Below are positions 53,601 through 64,000 of a stretch of 64,000 bases of DNA, in pieces. The DNA comes from Mycteria americana (lineage: Eukaryota > Chordata > Aves > Ciconiiformes > Ciconiidae): the NCBI RefSeq assembly GCF_035582795.1, contig NC_134382.1, positions 11,524,001 through 11,588,000 on the forward strand, read 5' to 3'. The translations under genes were made by a program, and so were the position numbers. The first letter of the stretch is position 1. Each line of letters starts with the position of its first letter. The notes beneath the pieces are model-generated. The model did not search any database. It was not told the origin of the DNA and was given only the letters and a program-made list of their open reading frames with translations.

Positions 53601-56600
53601 TGCAGAATTTAATTATGTTGTTAATCAGCATGCTTCCAAATCGGTTTTATTTTCTGTCTTGATTTATCTCTTATGATGCAAGAGGAACTGGCGATGGAGA
53701 GGTTTTTAAATGACCTCCCACTACAGCTGTGCGTTATTTCCTGACATCTGTTTAAGAGCAAGTTACCATGGTGGATAAGTTAAGCTAATGGGTTTTTCAA
53801 GTCACCAGGTACTAACACAGCCTCTTCCCTTCAGGAAAAGGTATATTGAGGCAAACATTCTATCCTGTAGTTACCAGCTAGACTCAGCTCCTCTGGGTTG
53901 ATTTGCTAGTCTGAAACTCACCAAGTGGGGGGGTTTTCACCAGAGCAGCCAAGCAGCACTAGGCAACGCTGACCCTTACACAGGGGAGATATGGCAGAGG
54001 CTTCTTGCTGCCACTGGTTACTCAGAGTGCGTTTTTGCTTGTGGCATCGACAGTTTTGAGCCTGGGGAAGAGGTCACATCCCACACCCTCCCCCCCAACT
54101 TTGCTGCCAGCCACATTCCATTGAGGTCTGCTCAGGGATCATGGGTTCACCGTAGGGCTGCTCTGGATCCAGCCCTCTGTAGTTGTTGCAGTACCACTCC
54201 CTTCGCCCCAGCACCGCTGCCCCTGGGACCGATGGCTCCTCACTGACATGGCTGGGTGGTCACAACAGTGCTGCTGAGGCAAGAGAGAGAGACTGCTGGG
54301 GGGGTGAGCAGTGTGCATAGCCCACTTCAGTCAGGAGGCTACGGGAAGCGTTGCCTTTCATTAGATGCACATCTTTCTTCCCTGTATTAACACAAATTCC
54401 TTGACTCTTCAGACTTCAGTGTGTCAAGTCATAACTGCTTTGAAGTGTGATTATTCCAGTCAAATCTATCTGGCAAGGGGCTTCCTCCTCAGAGGCAAGC
54501 TGTCAGGCCTTGCCCAGGTGAGCCCAAGCTCTGAATATTCAAACATGTGATCAGGCTGTTGCAAAAGCATGTTGTGTCCTGACAAGTCTTACCATGTGTC
54601 AGGGGATGAGCAGAGAAATGTCTTCTGGCCAGAACTTGCAAAGCTTCCCCCACAGCTCTACAGCCTTAATTACTCACTTGGAAAATGGAATACAATTTTT
54701 GGATCGTGCAAACTTTGTCCCCCAAAGCACAGGAATCTGATGTCTAAGAATACACAAGCGAGGCTTCCATGTGCCTTTGTCAGTGACCTCCTCATTGTCA
54801 CCCAGAGAGAACCACTGAACTGTGGACCAAGTCCTCAGTGAAACCTTATCGCTTTGGATTTTTAAAGGGAAAATGGCCAAGTTACTTAAATGCTGTAAGA
54901 CGTGCCTATAAATGACTTTCCTCATACTGAAGAGGCATGTGAGCTCTGTAACCTGCTCGAATGTCTTGCTCATAGCCAAGCAGTTCCAGTCGCTATTTTC
55001 AATTCAGGTTCAGTCTGTTTTACTTCAGTTACAGTCGCACTAAAGTTTATCATTTAATTTCTGGAATGAGACTTAACGCTGCACTGTTACTCAGCTGACA
55101 CACAGTAGGAAAGGTAGCATCGCTACAGAGTAATTTTTTTTTTTTAATACTCAGGACTGAGTAGACAATACCAATAGTTTCAAGAAAGGAGTGTGCAGTT
55201 CTCATTTTTTTTTTCTAGGAGAAAAACTATAATGGAGGTTAGGTTAAAAGTCTTGTACTTTTTTTGGAATTTCAGAAAAGGTTATGTAAGGCCATTCAAA
55301 AGCACAAGTTTTATAAGGTTTTTAAGCTTTTCAGCACTATAAATATGAAAATAGTTTGCACTCAGAAGTAGGTCTTATTCTGAGGAAGTAAAAAATGTCT
55401 TGCTGCTACATTAGCAGAAAAGGTTCTAGCCCAATGACTAGGGAACTTCCACTGCTAACAGACGTGAAAATAAGTGCCGGGGTGCAGGGCTGGGGAAATT
55501 GTAACAAATACCCTATTTTATACCAAAGACACGTTCAGCTGTTAGTGACTTTAGAAATCTCTTTGGCCTGCCTTGCGCAAATACTAAGCAACAGCATCAA
55601 GTTGGTGTGAAGTGCAATGAGTTAGGACAGAAAGCTTATCCTATCACTGTATTGACAAAGAGAACAGTGAATTGAGACCTGGCAGCAAGTGCGATGGCTC
55701 AGACTCGCAGTTTTACTTCATCCACGTGCAATGTCTTATACATCCAGTAATACAGAATGGGTGGGCTGGCCACCCTGTCAAGAGGGGTTCATTTCTCAGT
55801 GTACGCACTGGCCATGTGACTTTTCCCTAAGTGCTTTAAGCCAAAACGATCCCACTGAAAGCAGGGAAGATGCTTGCTGTGGGGTGCCTGGATGGGGAAG
55901 ATGTCATCTTTTTCCCATCCAAGAGTAGCTTTGCTACTAATTTGGGAGTAAATGCTATTAAGGGCAGAACTGAGACTTGAGCCCTTTGGGAATTCAAGTG
56001 CTTCTAGGTAAGGGGAAAAGACCAGTCTGTTCAAGCACAGGAACCTAGGCTAAAAAGTGGGGTTCCAAGTATCAGGAATGGAGTGGGACCCAGAGGTAAA
56101 AGCTACGAGAGATTTGCAGGGCAGTTGGTTAGTTTTAGACTGAGTTCTACTGAAATGACAACTACTGAGTCTGTGCTAAGTCTCACCATCAACAAGGAAC
56201 GAGCTGCAGCTTAGCAGCATTGCTCTATTTGCTGCAGCAGTGATGGTGCAACTGAGAAGGTATTTTATTTTGGGGTCCTAGAGTTAAAGCTGCTCAGATT
56301 TAAGGGGAAGATTGCAAGTACCAATTTGACTTTTTCCACCTTGGAAAAATCTAGGGGGTGGAGGGGAAGCAGAGCTTTCAGCAGGATGAATATTATAGTC
56401 AACATCCTTGCACAGGATTAGATAACTTGTTTATGTTTTGGAGGCCAATCTATGTGGGCTCTTAGCAGTGTTATAGCACAGCAGTAGGTTTTTAAGCACT
56501 TACATAAATGCAGCTTAGCAATCTCCCCAGCTATAAAAGCCAAGGCATTACTGAAAAACTACAACTCACATTTTTCCCGTCAAGTAGAATGCCAAGGATG

Positions 56601-57290
56601 GTAACCTGCTTTATTCTGAAATAAGCTCATTCACAGAAAATGTGAAGGCTTCAGCCTGCTGGATCAAGGCAAGTATTTACCTGCATACACAGCTAAAAGA
56701 TCAAAGTTGTGTGATGCTTCATATCTTCAGTAACCTTATGCATGGCTCGCATACTACAGTTAAATATACTTGCTTTGTGATGAGTATTCGCAATTTCTTT
56801 CTCCTCTTAAGAAGAAAAAAAAAATTACCCTGCTGTGCTCAAGCTTTTTTCATCCTCAGAATATGAGCAGCTCCTCTTCAGTCACCCTTAATGTACAATT
56901 TAGTTCTTTTTTAACATGAGAAATTGAAGACAGGAACACTACTGCCCTCTCTTTTCTGTATGATGGTGCCTAACATGCTATAGGTGACTCTAGAAATAAC
57001 AAAGGTTATTAATAAAGGTAGGCCAAATACCTTAATCTTGCAGGATGTTTTATGGCCAGCCCAAAACTATAGACACCATGCTACCAGGTAGTAAGGAGGA
57101 ATTAAAATTAATAGTGTGCAATGTGAGTTATTGAACACTTCTGCAGAAATCTTAATTTTAACTAAATGCAAGCCGAATTCAACACTTGTTGCACATTTAA
57201 CATTATTCACTTTGAACTCTCCAGTAAATGCAGAACTCAAATGCGCAATTGCCTAACTATTCAATAAAGCAAAAACCAAAATGTATCATA
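50620..57290. other. Spacer upstream of the ERRFI1 3' end
   Basis: About 6.7 kb without a recognised gene. Open frames are below about 100 residues and none shows a domain. It may contain regulatory sequence for ERRFI1, an immediate-early gene, but I cannot point to a site. Confidence 0.4.
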
Positions 57291-57307
57291 AATAAGTATT
57301 TTATAAC

Positions 57308-57313
57308 TTTATT
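57308..57313 (-). terminator. ERRFI1: ERRFI1 poly(A) signal
   Basis: AATAAA on the gene strand, 1.33 kb beyond the ERRFI1 stop. That 3' UTR length is close to what is known for mammalian ERRFI1, and the UTR is AT-rich with ATTTA elements, as expected for an unstable immediate-early mRNA. Confidence 0.7.
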
Positions 57314-58644
57314 AAACTCAAGACATGACAATATTCAAAATACAAAGTGAATTTTTTTTACTCAATACTGTACACGATGCAGAAATATCAGTGCATTTCT
57401 CTAGCATGTATTTCACCTTCATTTAGTTTGTACTAAAACAAGTAAAAAGTAAGCTTTAAAATAGCTCAAACAACTCATTCAGCAGTTTAAACTGTAAACA
57501 GCTTGTTTGTTAGGAGGAACACATTCATCTTCTGTACCTCCGTTAATGAGCACCCTTTCTCTTGTGCTTATCTGTAAGAGGATAAATGTAATCAAAATGA
57601 GCATGAGAAACTGCTAATGCACAAATGTGGCACCTCAGTGAACTTTAGTGGATCGCTGAGGCACAATGAGGAAAAATTAAACAGCAAGAAGCAGCATCTG
57701 AAGCAGCGAGAGATGGGACTGACACTGTTCCTAAATGGAATCATGTTTTTTCCTCATACCCTCCTCCTCCTCCCCTAAAATACTGAATAGAAACCAAAAC
57801 ACAAGACCAGCTTGTGCTGTGTTTCTATATTTAATACAGTCAGAATTTCAGACTCTAGGTGAGCGTGTAGTTGTTACTGTCTACTTAATAGCAACCGTAC
57901 AGCTGCTCATATCCTCTGCCACTTTCAGGACACTTTCACATGTTTCTAGGATCCAGCAGGAAAGGAGCAGCAGCAGAGGCTTAGCAATAGCTGGTCCAAG
58001 TCTCTTCTAGGAAAAACTGCAAAATTGAGCCAAGCGTGGCTAGCAACTGAAAGAATCCACAAAACCTAGCTCACCTTAAAAGTCTATTAGTGTCAAATTA
58101 ACTTGTAAAATAGATTCATCTTTCGAAATGTGCTTCCAATATACTTGCCAAGTCTTGAAGTGGATATCAGATCTTGCAGTTACCTTCTCACCAGGCTGGC
58201 ATATCCTAGTCAAAGAAGATAGAGTCTGTTCTCAGCAGAGTTACTGTGTGAAAGAAATTTTGGAAATGCCTGAAACAAAAACTGTACTGCATTATCTGCT
58301 CTGTCAGCTTTATAAGTGACTCGTAAGCGAAGCTAGATTTTCTTTTTATAACGTGACTACCAAATATGTTCATCTAGGTAGCATATAACTGGCCAACTGT
58401 GACTACTATCCCTCCATATGTTTCTACAGAATTTTTGTAGATTTTCAGCTATACATATCAAGACAAAAAACAGTCTTAAGAAACATATCGGAGATATGCA
58501 GCATAAGAGGACTTTACCATCCACTTTCCAGTTCTCAGCGGACAAACTGGTCCTACTTCGTTATCTGAGAACCTTAAGAACTTTGTAACGTGATAAAACT
58601 CAGCTCTGTCCTGAACAACTGAGCTGAGACTGTGCTCCCAGAGG
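57314..58644 (-). other. ERRFI1: ERRFI1 3' UTR
   Basis: Sequence between the ERRFI1 stop codon and its likely poly(A) signal, with no competing canonical signal as well placed. It lies in the same exon as the bulk of the coding sequence. Confidence 0.65.
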
Positions 58645-60790
58645 CTAAGGGGAAACCACATAAGACAGGTGTTTTCGTTTCAGATGACCAGCTATGTCCA
58701 TTCTAGGTTTTGAGTCCAGTTTTGTTGGGGCTGAAGTGGCTGTGCAGTCACCAGACCAGGACTGAACCTCTGTGTTAGAGCTACTTTCTTCTGCTTCTCT
58801 GAAGAATTTCTCATACTTGTCCAAATATGGAGGCCTTTCAGGCAGCAGATAGTAGTGTGTTGAACTGGCCTTCTTACCATTTTCAATAATCGGAAGAATG
58901 CAAGGGACCCTGTTGGAAGATCCTTCACTATTTTGTCTTTGTAGAGCTTTGCTGCTGACATACTTAGGATCAGGTGCAAAACTCTGGGTGGGGGGCATAA
59001 CCCCATTGAGGTACGATGGCAGGCTTTTGGGACTTGGCGTACGGGAATTGCTGCGTGACAAAGGTTCTCTTGGGGGCACTTTTGGAGGCCTGTCTTCATC
59101 ACTGTACGCACTAGAAGCAACTTCTGCTGACCACCTTCTGTAATCTGGTTTGAGAGCCCTTGGAGGTATGGGAACCCTTGGTGGAATCTCTGGTTTATCT
59201 TCATCAGAGTTTGGAGAAGACCTGTTTAAGTGTCCAGATAGTCTTACTACTGGTTTATTAAGAGATCCAGCTGGCCCAGAATGGGACCTTCGCAAACGTC
59301 GATGCAACTGCTGTGGAGGAGGATAAATACTGGGTATGTATCCATTTAGGCTTTGTATAGGGTTGGCATCTTCTGGTTTTGGTCCTGTTGGAGTATCGAA
59401 GTATGCATAATTGATTTGTCCACAGCCCCTAAAGCTCCGCCGGCTTGGAGCACTGGATTTAAAAGGAGGAAATTCATAATCTTCTAACAAGAAGTCAGTA
59501 TCTGAGCTAGTCAGGAATTCCACCTCTTTGTCAACGTCATCTGGAGTACAGTCTTCAGAAATAGGCAGAGGGGGTAGTGGCCTGGAGCTACGGTCATTGG
59601 AAGATGCAGAGAGAAATTGAATTGGCCCGTTTTTTATTGGCATGTGAGGTGTTTCTTCAGAAACACAGCCCATGGTTAATGATAGTTTACTAAAGCCAGG
59701 AACAAGATGGTCTTCATATCTTGCAATTGGCTGTTCATTTTTGGGACTTACAGGAGGTGGACTGGATTTCTGAGATGGGACTTGGATGCAACTTTCAGCA
59801 AAGCTGTGGTCGTTCATGGAAGCATGGCTGGAAGAGTGCCCTAAAAAGGTGAGAAAGTCTTAGAAACACTTTTCTAAGTAACACTCTAGTGCATGACTTT
59901 GCCACTGCATATTTAACTATTTAATTCCTTCTAATGCAACAGTAAGTAATGTCCTTTTAATGACTCCAGTAGCAAAACCTAGCTATTATAGATCTTTTCT
60001 GGTCGTGGACTTATGTGTTTAGTTAAGAGAGCAGCTGATTACCTTATTGTTTTAGGCCAGTGCTCCAGTTAAATGAGGTAGCTCGAGAGACCATAAGCAA
60101 CAGAATAGAGCTACAGCTACAAAGATCCCAGCAGAGGATTATGCCCGAACAAGTGCTATTTTACTAAATGGCTTTTCTGTCAGAAGCGTAATGGCAACTC
60201 AAAGGCCTCTAAGTATATGGAAAAGGTTTTTGTGTTTTTGTTTTAACTTGATCACGTTATTTAAAATGTTTGGGTTTTTTTTTTTTTTTGTTGGGCTTGA
60301 ATAGTAGTAGTTTCTTGAAGTGTTTGCATTCTGTCACCAGAGGGCAGCCTCACATCCAGAATGAAAGCATTTGGTGTCTTCGTGAGACTTGAGGATTTTT
60401 TTTCCCCAAGACAAATCCATTACACGACCTAAATACCTATGTGTTAGTCTTTATACTTACCAATGGATGGTAAATGTTGCTCTGTTGATGGATTCAAATT
60501 ATATGCCACTGTTATAGGGTCCACATTAAAGAAAGTACTAAAAAAAAAAAAAAAAAAAAGATAAAAAGCCTTCACTGTAAATAAACCATAGGTCAGTACT
60601 GGTACAAGTATTCCTAACACTCATCTTATACTTGAAGATGCAATAGATCAAATTTTAGCCTCACTCACTTTTCAAATCCACTGTGGCTACCCCAGCAGGT
60701 TTTCAGACTCCCCATGCCTTGACTAGTGTGAAGAAATCCGGTTTTTAATGGGACTCTAATCTCCTGAGCAGCAACTCCTGCAGTTGACAT
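58645..60790 (-). CDS. ERRFI1: ERRFI1 (MIG6), complete coding region
   Basis: Three coding exons on the minus strand: 60669-60790, 60461-60537 and 58645-59840, all GT-AG, phases consistent, 1395 nt, 464 residues (human 462). The start region [20 protein letters not shown] matches human nearly residue for residue. The long last exon has [40 protein letters not shown], the 14-3-3-type site [13 protein letters not shown] (Ser254; human Ser251), the SH3-binding PPRVPIPPR, and the EGFR-binding region. In the last, [14 protein letters not shown] begins segment 1, and [20 protein letters not shown] includes Tyr396/Tyr397 (human 394/395). It ends [10 protein letters not shown], as in human. MIG6 is a cytosolic feedback inhibitor that blocks the EGFR/ERBB kinase asymmetric dimer. 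Exon 2 starts at 60822 after a tttctag acceptor; exon 1 is non-coding and lies beyond the window. Confidence 0.98.
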
Positions 60791-60822
60791 TGTGCAGTGC
60801 TCTCTGGTGATGTCTCACGACC

Positions 60823-63800
60823 CTAGAAATTCAAAGTCCTTGACAGGTTTCCTGCGGTTTTCATTCCCTTCAAAAGAGAGAAGGACATAAATATCAGAAA
60901 TGCAAACTTGATGAGTTCATCTCTCATCTGAAATTTCAGTATTTCAAGGAATTAAATAGCTCTATAGAAAGGCCTTCTGTCCTAATACTTGCCAATAGGA
61001 AAACTTCACCAAACTTGTTATTTTGTGTCTGACTGCAAAACTAAACTACAAAATAGGTAAGTTCTTTTTACAGAATTCAACTGTATAGAAAAAAGAAAAA
61101 TATGTTCAGTAAAGCTATTGATATATGGCAACTGTGCATCAACAGCTTCAGTTCTTGTACATGAACTGCCAGTTATTCAGGCAAAATAAGTTTTCCAGAA
61201 CAATCTCTTTAACCTTCTAGTAGCCATCTATCTTTAGTTGTATCTTTTTGCTAATGAGTTTATGGTTTCCAGCGTAGCCAACATATAACAGCCTAGTCTG
61301 TTTTTAAGTATTACCTTCAATAGCCCAACAAAGGGCCTTTGCTCCAATAAACAGAATTAATGATTACTTAAATCAGAATTCAAAAACTTCTTTTATATAA
61401 AGCAGTCGCTATTATTAACAAACTTAGGCATTAAGATACTTTAAATTGGCCTCAAGTCTTCTAGCTATTTCAAACAAATTGGAAATCTAGTGACTTGAAA
61501 TAATCTCAAACTGTCCTGCTGCATTTAGATTTATTTTGAATGTGTGAACAATGCTTTATCTGGCCCATTTACAACAGAAAAAATGTGTTGGCAATTGCTT
61601 TCCATTGAATAAGTAATCATAGTCTAAGGAACAAGTTGACTCACAGGGCTTGGTTTAGGAAATTCAGAATGGATTGGGGGGGGGGGGGGGGCAGTGTAAA
61701 AGCAGTTAACATTCTGAAGGCAGGCGAAATTAGATCCAAGACTATAAGCAAAGATGGGTCTGTGCTTCATCTACACAAATATCCTAAATTCAGCAAGTAC
61801 AATATGGTATTATATGGCTGTTAAAAAAAGAAAAGAAAAAAACCAAAACCCTAACAAACAAAACCAACCCACACAAAACAGTTTAACTTGTATCTCTCTT
61901 GACAATCAAGAATATGACCAGTTTCTTAACACGAACTTCCTTCTTCCTCCCCCCTACCCCCGAAAGAAAAAATTCCACCTAAAGAAAAGTCAGCCAACAA
62001 TTGAGGGCCCACTACATCAGTGCAGTATACATGTCAAGAAAACCCCTTGACAGTATGGTACTGCAAGAAAATGGGGTACAGAAACAAGTAATAGCTTATG
62101 CTTATGGTAAATCTGTTCAAAAATAGGCAGTCTCTGCAGATGTGTAATCTTCCTTTTCTTTTAAGAGGAAAGATCCATTATACTTATCCGCAACGAGGGA
62201 TGGGCAGACCCCTAAGCAGGACTGTAAACCAGCTGGCTCCAGGATTAATTTGCAATCTAACACCACTATTTGCCTTTTATAAACAATTTTTTGAGAAAGA
62301 ACAACCCTGCTATGCTTTTCCAAAATTGAGCGGGGTCCAAGTATTGATCATCCAAGCAAACAGTATGTGCAAAATAGCTTCTGACTGTATATATGTTTAT
62401 AATGTGCAAGACCTAATCGCATTCTCTTTAAGAGTGTGATGGTTTTCTTGATCATGACTACCAGTGATCACCCGTGTGTCAACAGCAGTGGGATTTGCTT
62501 ATTCAGTCCCAGATACCCAGTGTATTTTAGCCAGGCATTTAAGAACTCTAGACAGGAGACTATTATCTTTAATAGAAGTGAACAAGTGCCAAACCAGTGT
62601 TCTGTCTGCTGCAGCAGAGCATTGAAGCCTTAGTCCTACTTATTTCAGCCCTCCTGATTTTAGTAAAGATTATGTTCTTCCTTTTCAGACAATCTCCTTA
62701 AAAGCTAGCTTAACCCTGGAAATTTTCACATTACACAGTCAAGCTGGACCCTTCCCAGTAATGGGAGTTGCAGATTTTCATAGTAAAATTAAATATAAAC
62801 ATACAGCCCCAGGAAGCAATAACGCAGTTCTGATTAGCAAATGAGTTCAAAATCTCTAGTAGTTCTGTAACAGCAGTTCTTCCTTCCAGTTCTGTAAGTG
62901 CAACCATTGTCTATGGGGGAGCAGAAGACTGGAGAAATCCATTTGTCAGAAAGACTTAAGCAGCACAGTACAAGCATAGCACCAACTCTGAAATTACGTC
63001 CTATTGTGTTAACACAATTTGCAAATAAAACATCCATCACACATCAGCTCACACTGCATTGAGCAGTGATTTTTTTGTGCCTCACAGATCCTATCCTATT
63101 AGCAACGAATCTGCAAAAGAAATGAAGGAGAATGAATTAGTGAACTTAAGGCTACTGCCTATGAAGGAGTTTGTGCTTCCATTTCAGTATTTTTTGAAGT
63201 CAAATGCAAGTCACAAGTTGAAAAATCACTGATACACTGGTTAGTCAGCAAATGATAGTACTCCACCTCAGCGCGCATACAAGATCTGACAAGACCATGA
63301 GCGAGACATTGATTAGGATATAAAAAATGAGACAGGAAGGGGGGGTGGCATTGCTGTAGTTTGACAGCACATGTAATGTGCTTGCTATGATAACATACAA
63401 CCCTTGCAGGGCTTGTTAAGAAGCCCAACCTCCATCAGATCCCATGCCAAAACCACTGCTAGTAATTACTGTGTCAGCTTTCTGAATGCTGTCTAAATCT
63501 CAGCTCTCAAGACTGATAGTTGCACAATCGCCTCTCTGAAATCCCTCTGGAATGCGAAGCTCAACTTCTGAAACAGCCTTAAATATTTACATACTCTAGG
63601 AAAAGGTAATTTTCACTTGTTTCAATCAACTCTTTATTTTTTAAAAATAAAGCACAGAAATTTTGCAGCCATAAAACTTGCTTGCTTCTAACAATAACCT
63701 CTTTGTGAATTCATAGAAGGTGACTTGCCTTGACATTTCAGTGGGGAGCTGCAAATGGACAGAGTTATGAACCTGTCCTCCATGCCTTAAGCTAGGAGTA

Positions 63801-64000
63801 TCAAGAGAGGTAAGGTATGGATTCTTTCACTAAATCACCTAGTTACTTTTTCAGTGGAGTCTAGAGAGTTGGTGCTTGTATTTTAAAACATGCATAAGCT
63901 TGTCTGAAGAAACAGTATCTTAAGAGGGAGCCATGAGGACATGTAATTGAGGAGTACAAACTCTGTATTTTATACAGTGTGCTCTTAACGAAAGCTGAGC
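60823..64000 (-). other. ERRFI1: ERRFI1 intron 1 (partial)
   Basis: Sequence upstream of the ERRFI1 ATG exon with no CpG island and no recognisable exon, so the first exon and promoter should lie to the right of the window. It holds a 16-G run (61676-61691) and A-rich tracts (near 61830-61880). Confidence 0.7.
61676..61691 (+). repeat. 16-bp poly(G) run in ERRFI1 intron 1
   Basis: Sixteen consecutive G, C-rich on the ERRFI1 strand. Its length is probably polymorphic. Confidence 0.9.

Overview
The window reads as nuclear DNA of a bird. The introns are short, 3' ends of CR1 LINEs with the typical 8-bp tail repeat are present, there is an avian-type solo endogenous-retrovirus LTR, and the gene order PER3 - UTS2 - TNFRSF9 - PARK7 - ERRFI1 is that of human 1p36.23 (from memory, chicken chromosome 21). 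I cannot name the species. The ORFs supplied by simple translation miss most real exons, so the gene models below were built by joining exons at GT-AG sites with consistent phase and comparing the joined proteins with remembered vertebrate families.

Left part (1-13.7 kb): the last two coding exons of PER3 (+ strand) with a long AT-rich 3' flank, then a complete four-exon urotensin-2 gene (UTS2, - strand) in tail-to-tail orientation, with its own TATA box and poly(A) signal. Between UTS2 and TNFRSF9 (13.7-30.2 kb) I see no convincing gene, only CR1 fragments, a 618-bp solo LTR with a 5-bp target duplication, G-runs and some unexplained open frames.

Centre (30.2-43.5 kb): TNFRSF9 (4-1BB/CD137, - strand, seven coding exons) and PARK7 (DJ-1, + strand, six coding exons plus a non-coding first exon) are head to head. 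A strongly CpG-rich stretch of about 2.5 kb covers the 5' ends of both and the space between them, and could serve as a shared promoter region. A long near-perfect hairpin lies in PARK7 intron 1.

Right part (43.5-64 kb): a roughly 14-kb spacer holds a CR1 end, a tRNA-derived SINE relic, a small hydrophobic ORF, an isolated CpG-rich block and a pyrimidine-rich simple repeat. ERRFI1 (MIG6, - strand) follows with all three coding exons and its 3' UTR. The rest of the window is its first intron; the non-coding exon 1 is not recognisable here.

The genes are neighbours by ancestry rather than an operon: a clock repressor, a vasoactive peptide hormone, a T-cell co-stimulatory receptor, a redox-sensing protein and an EGFR-family feedback inhibitor. 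I found no clear new multi-gene system. The best unexplained signals are the PARK7 intronic hairpin, the small membrane ORF near 46.5 kb with the CpG block near 50.2 kb, and a stretch near 29.5-30.1 kb open on both strands.
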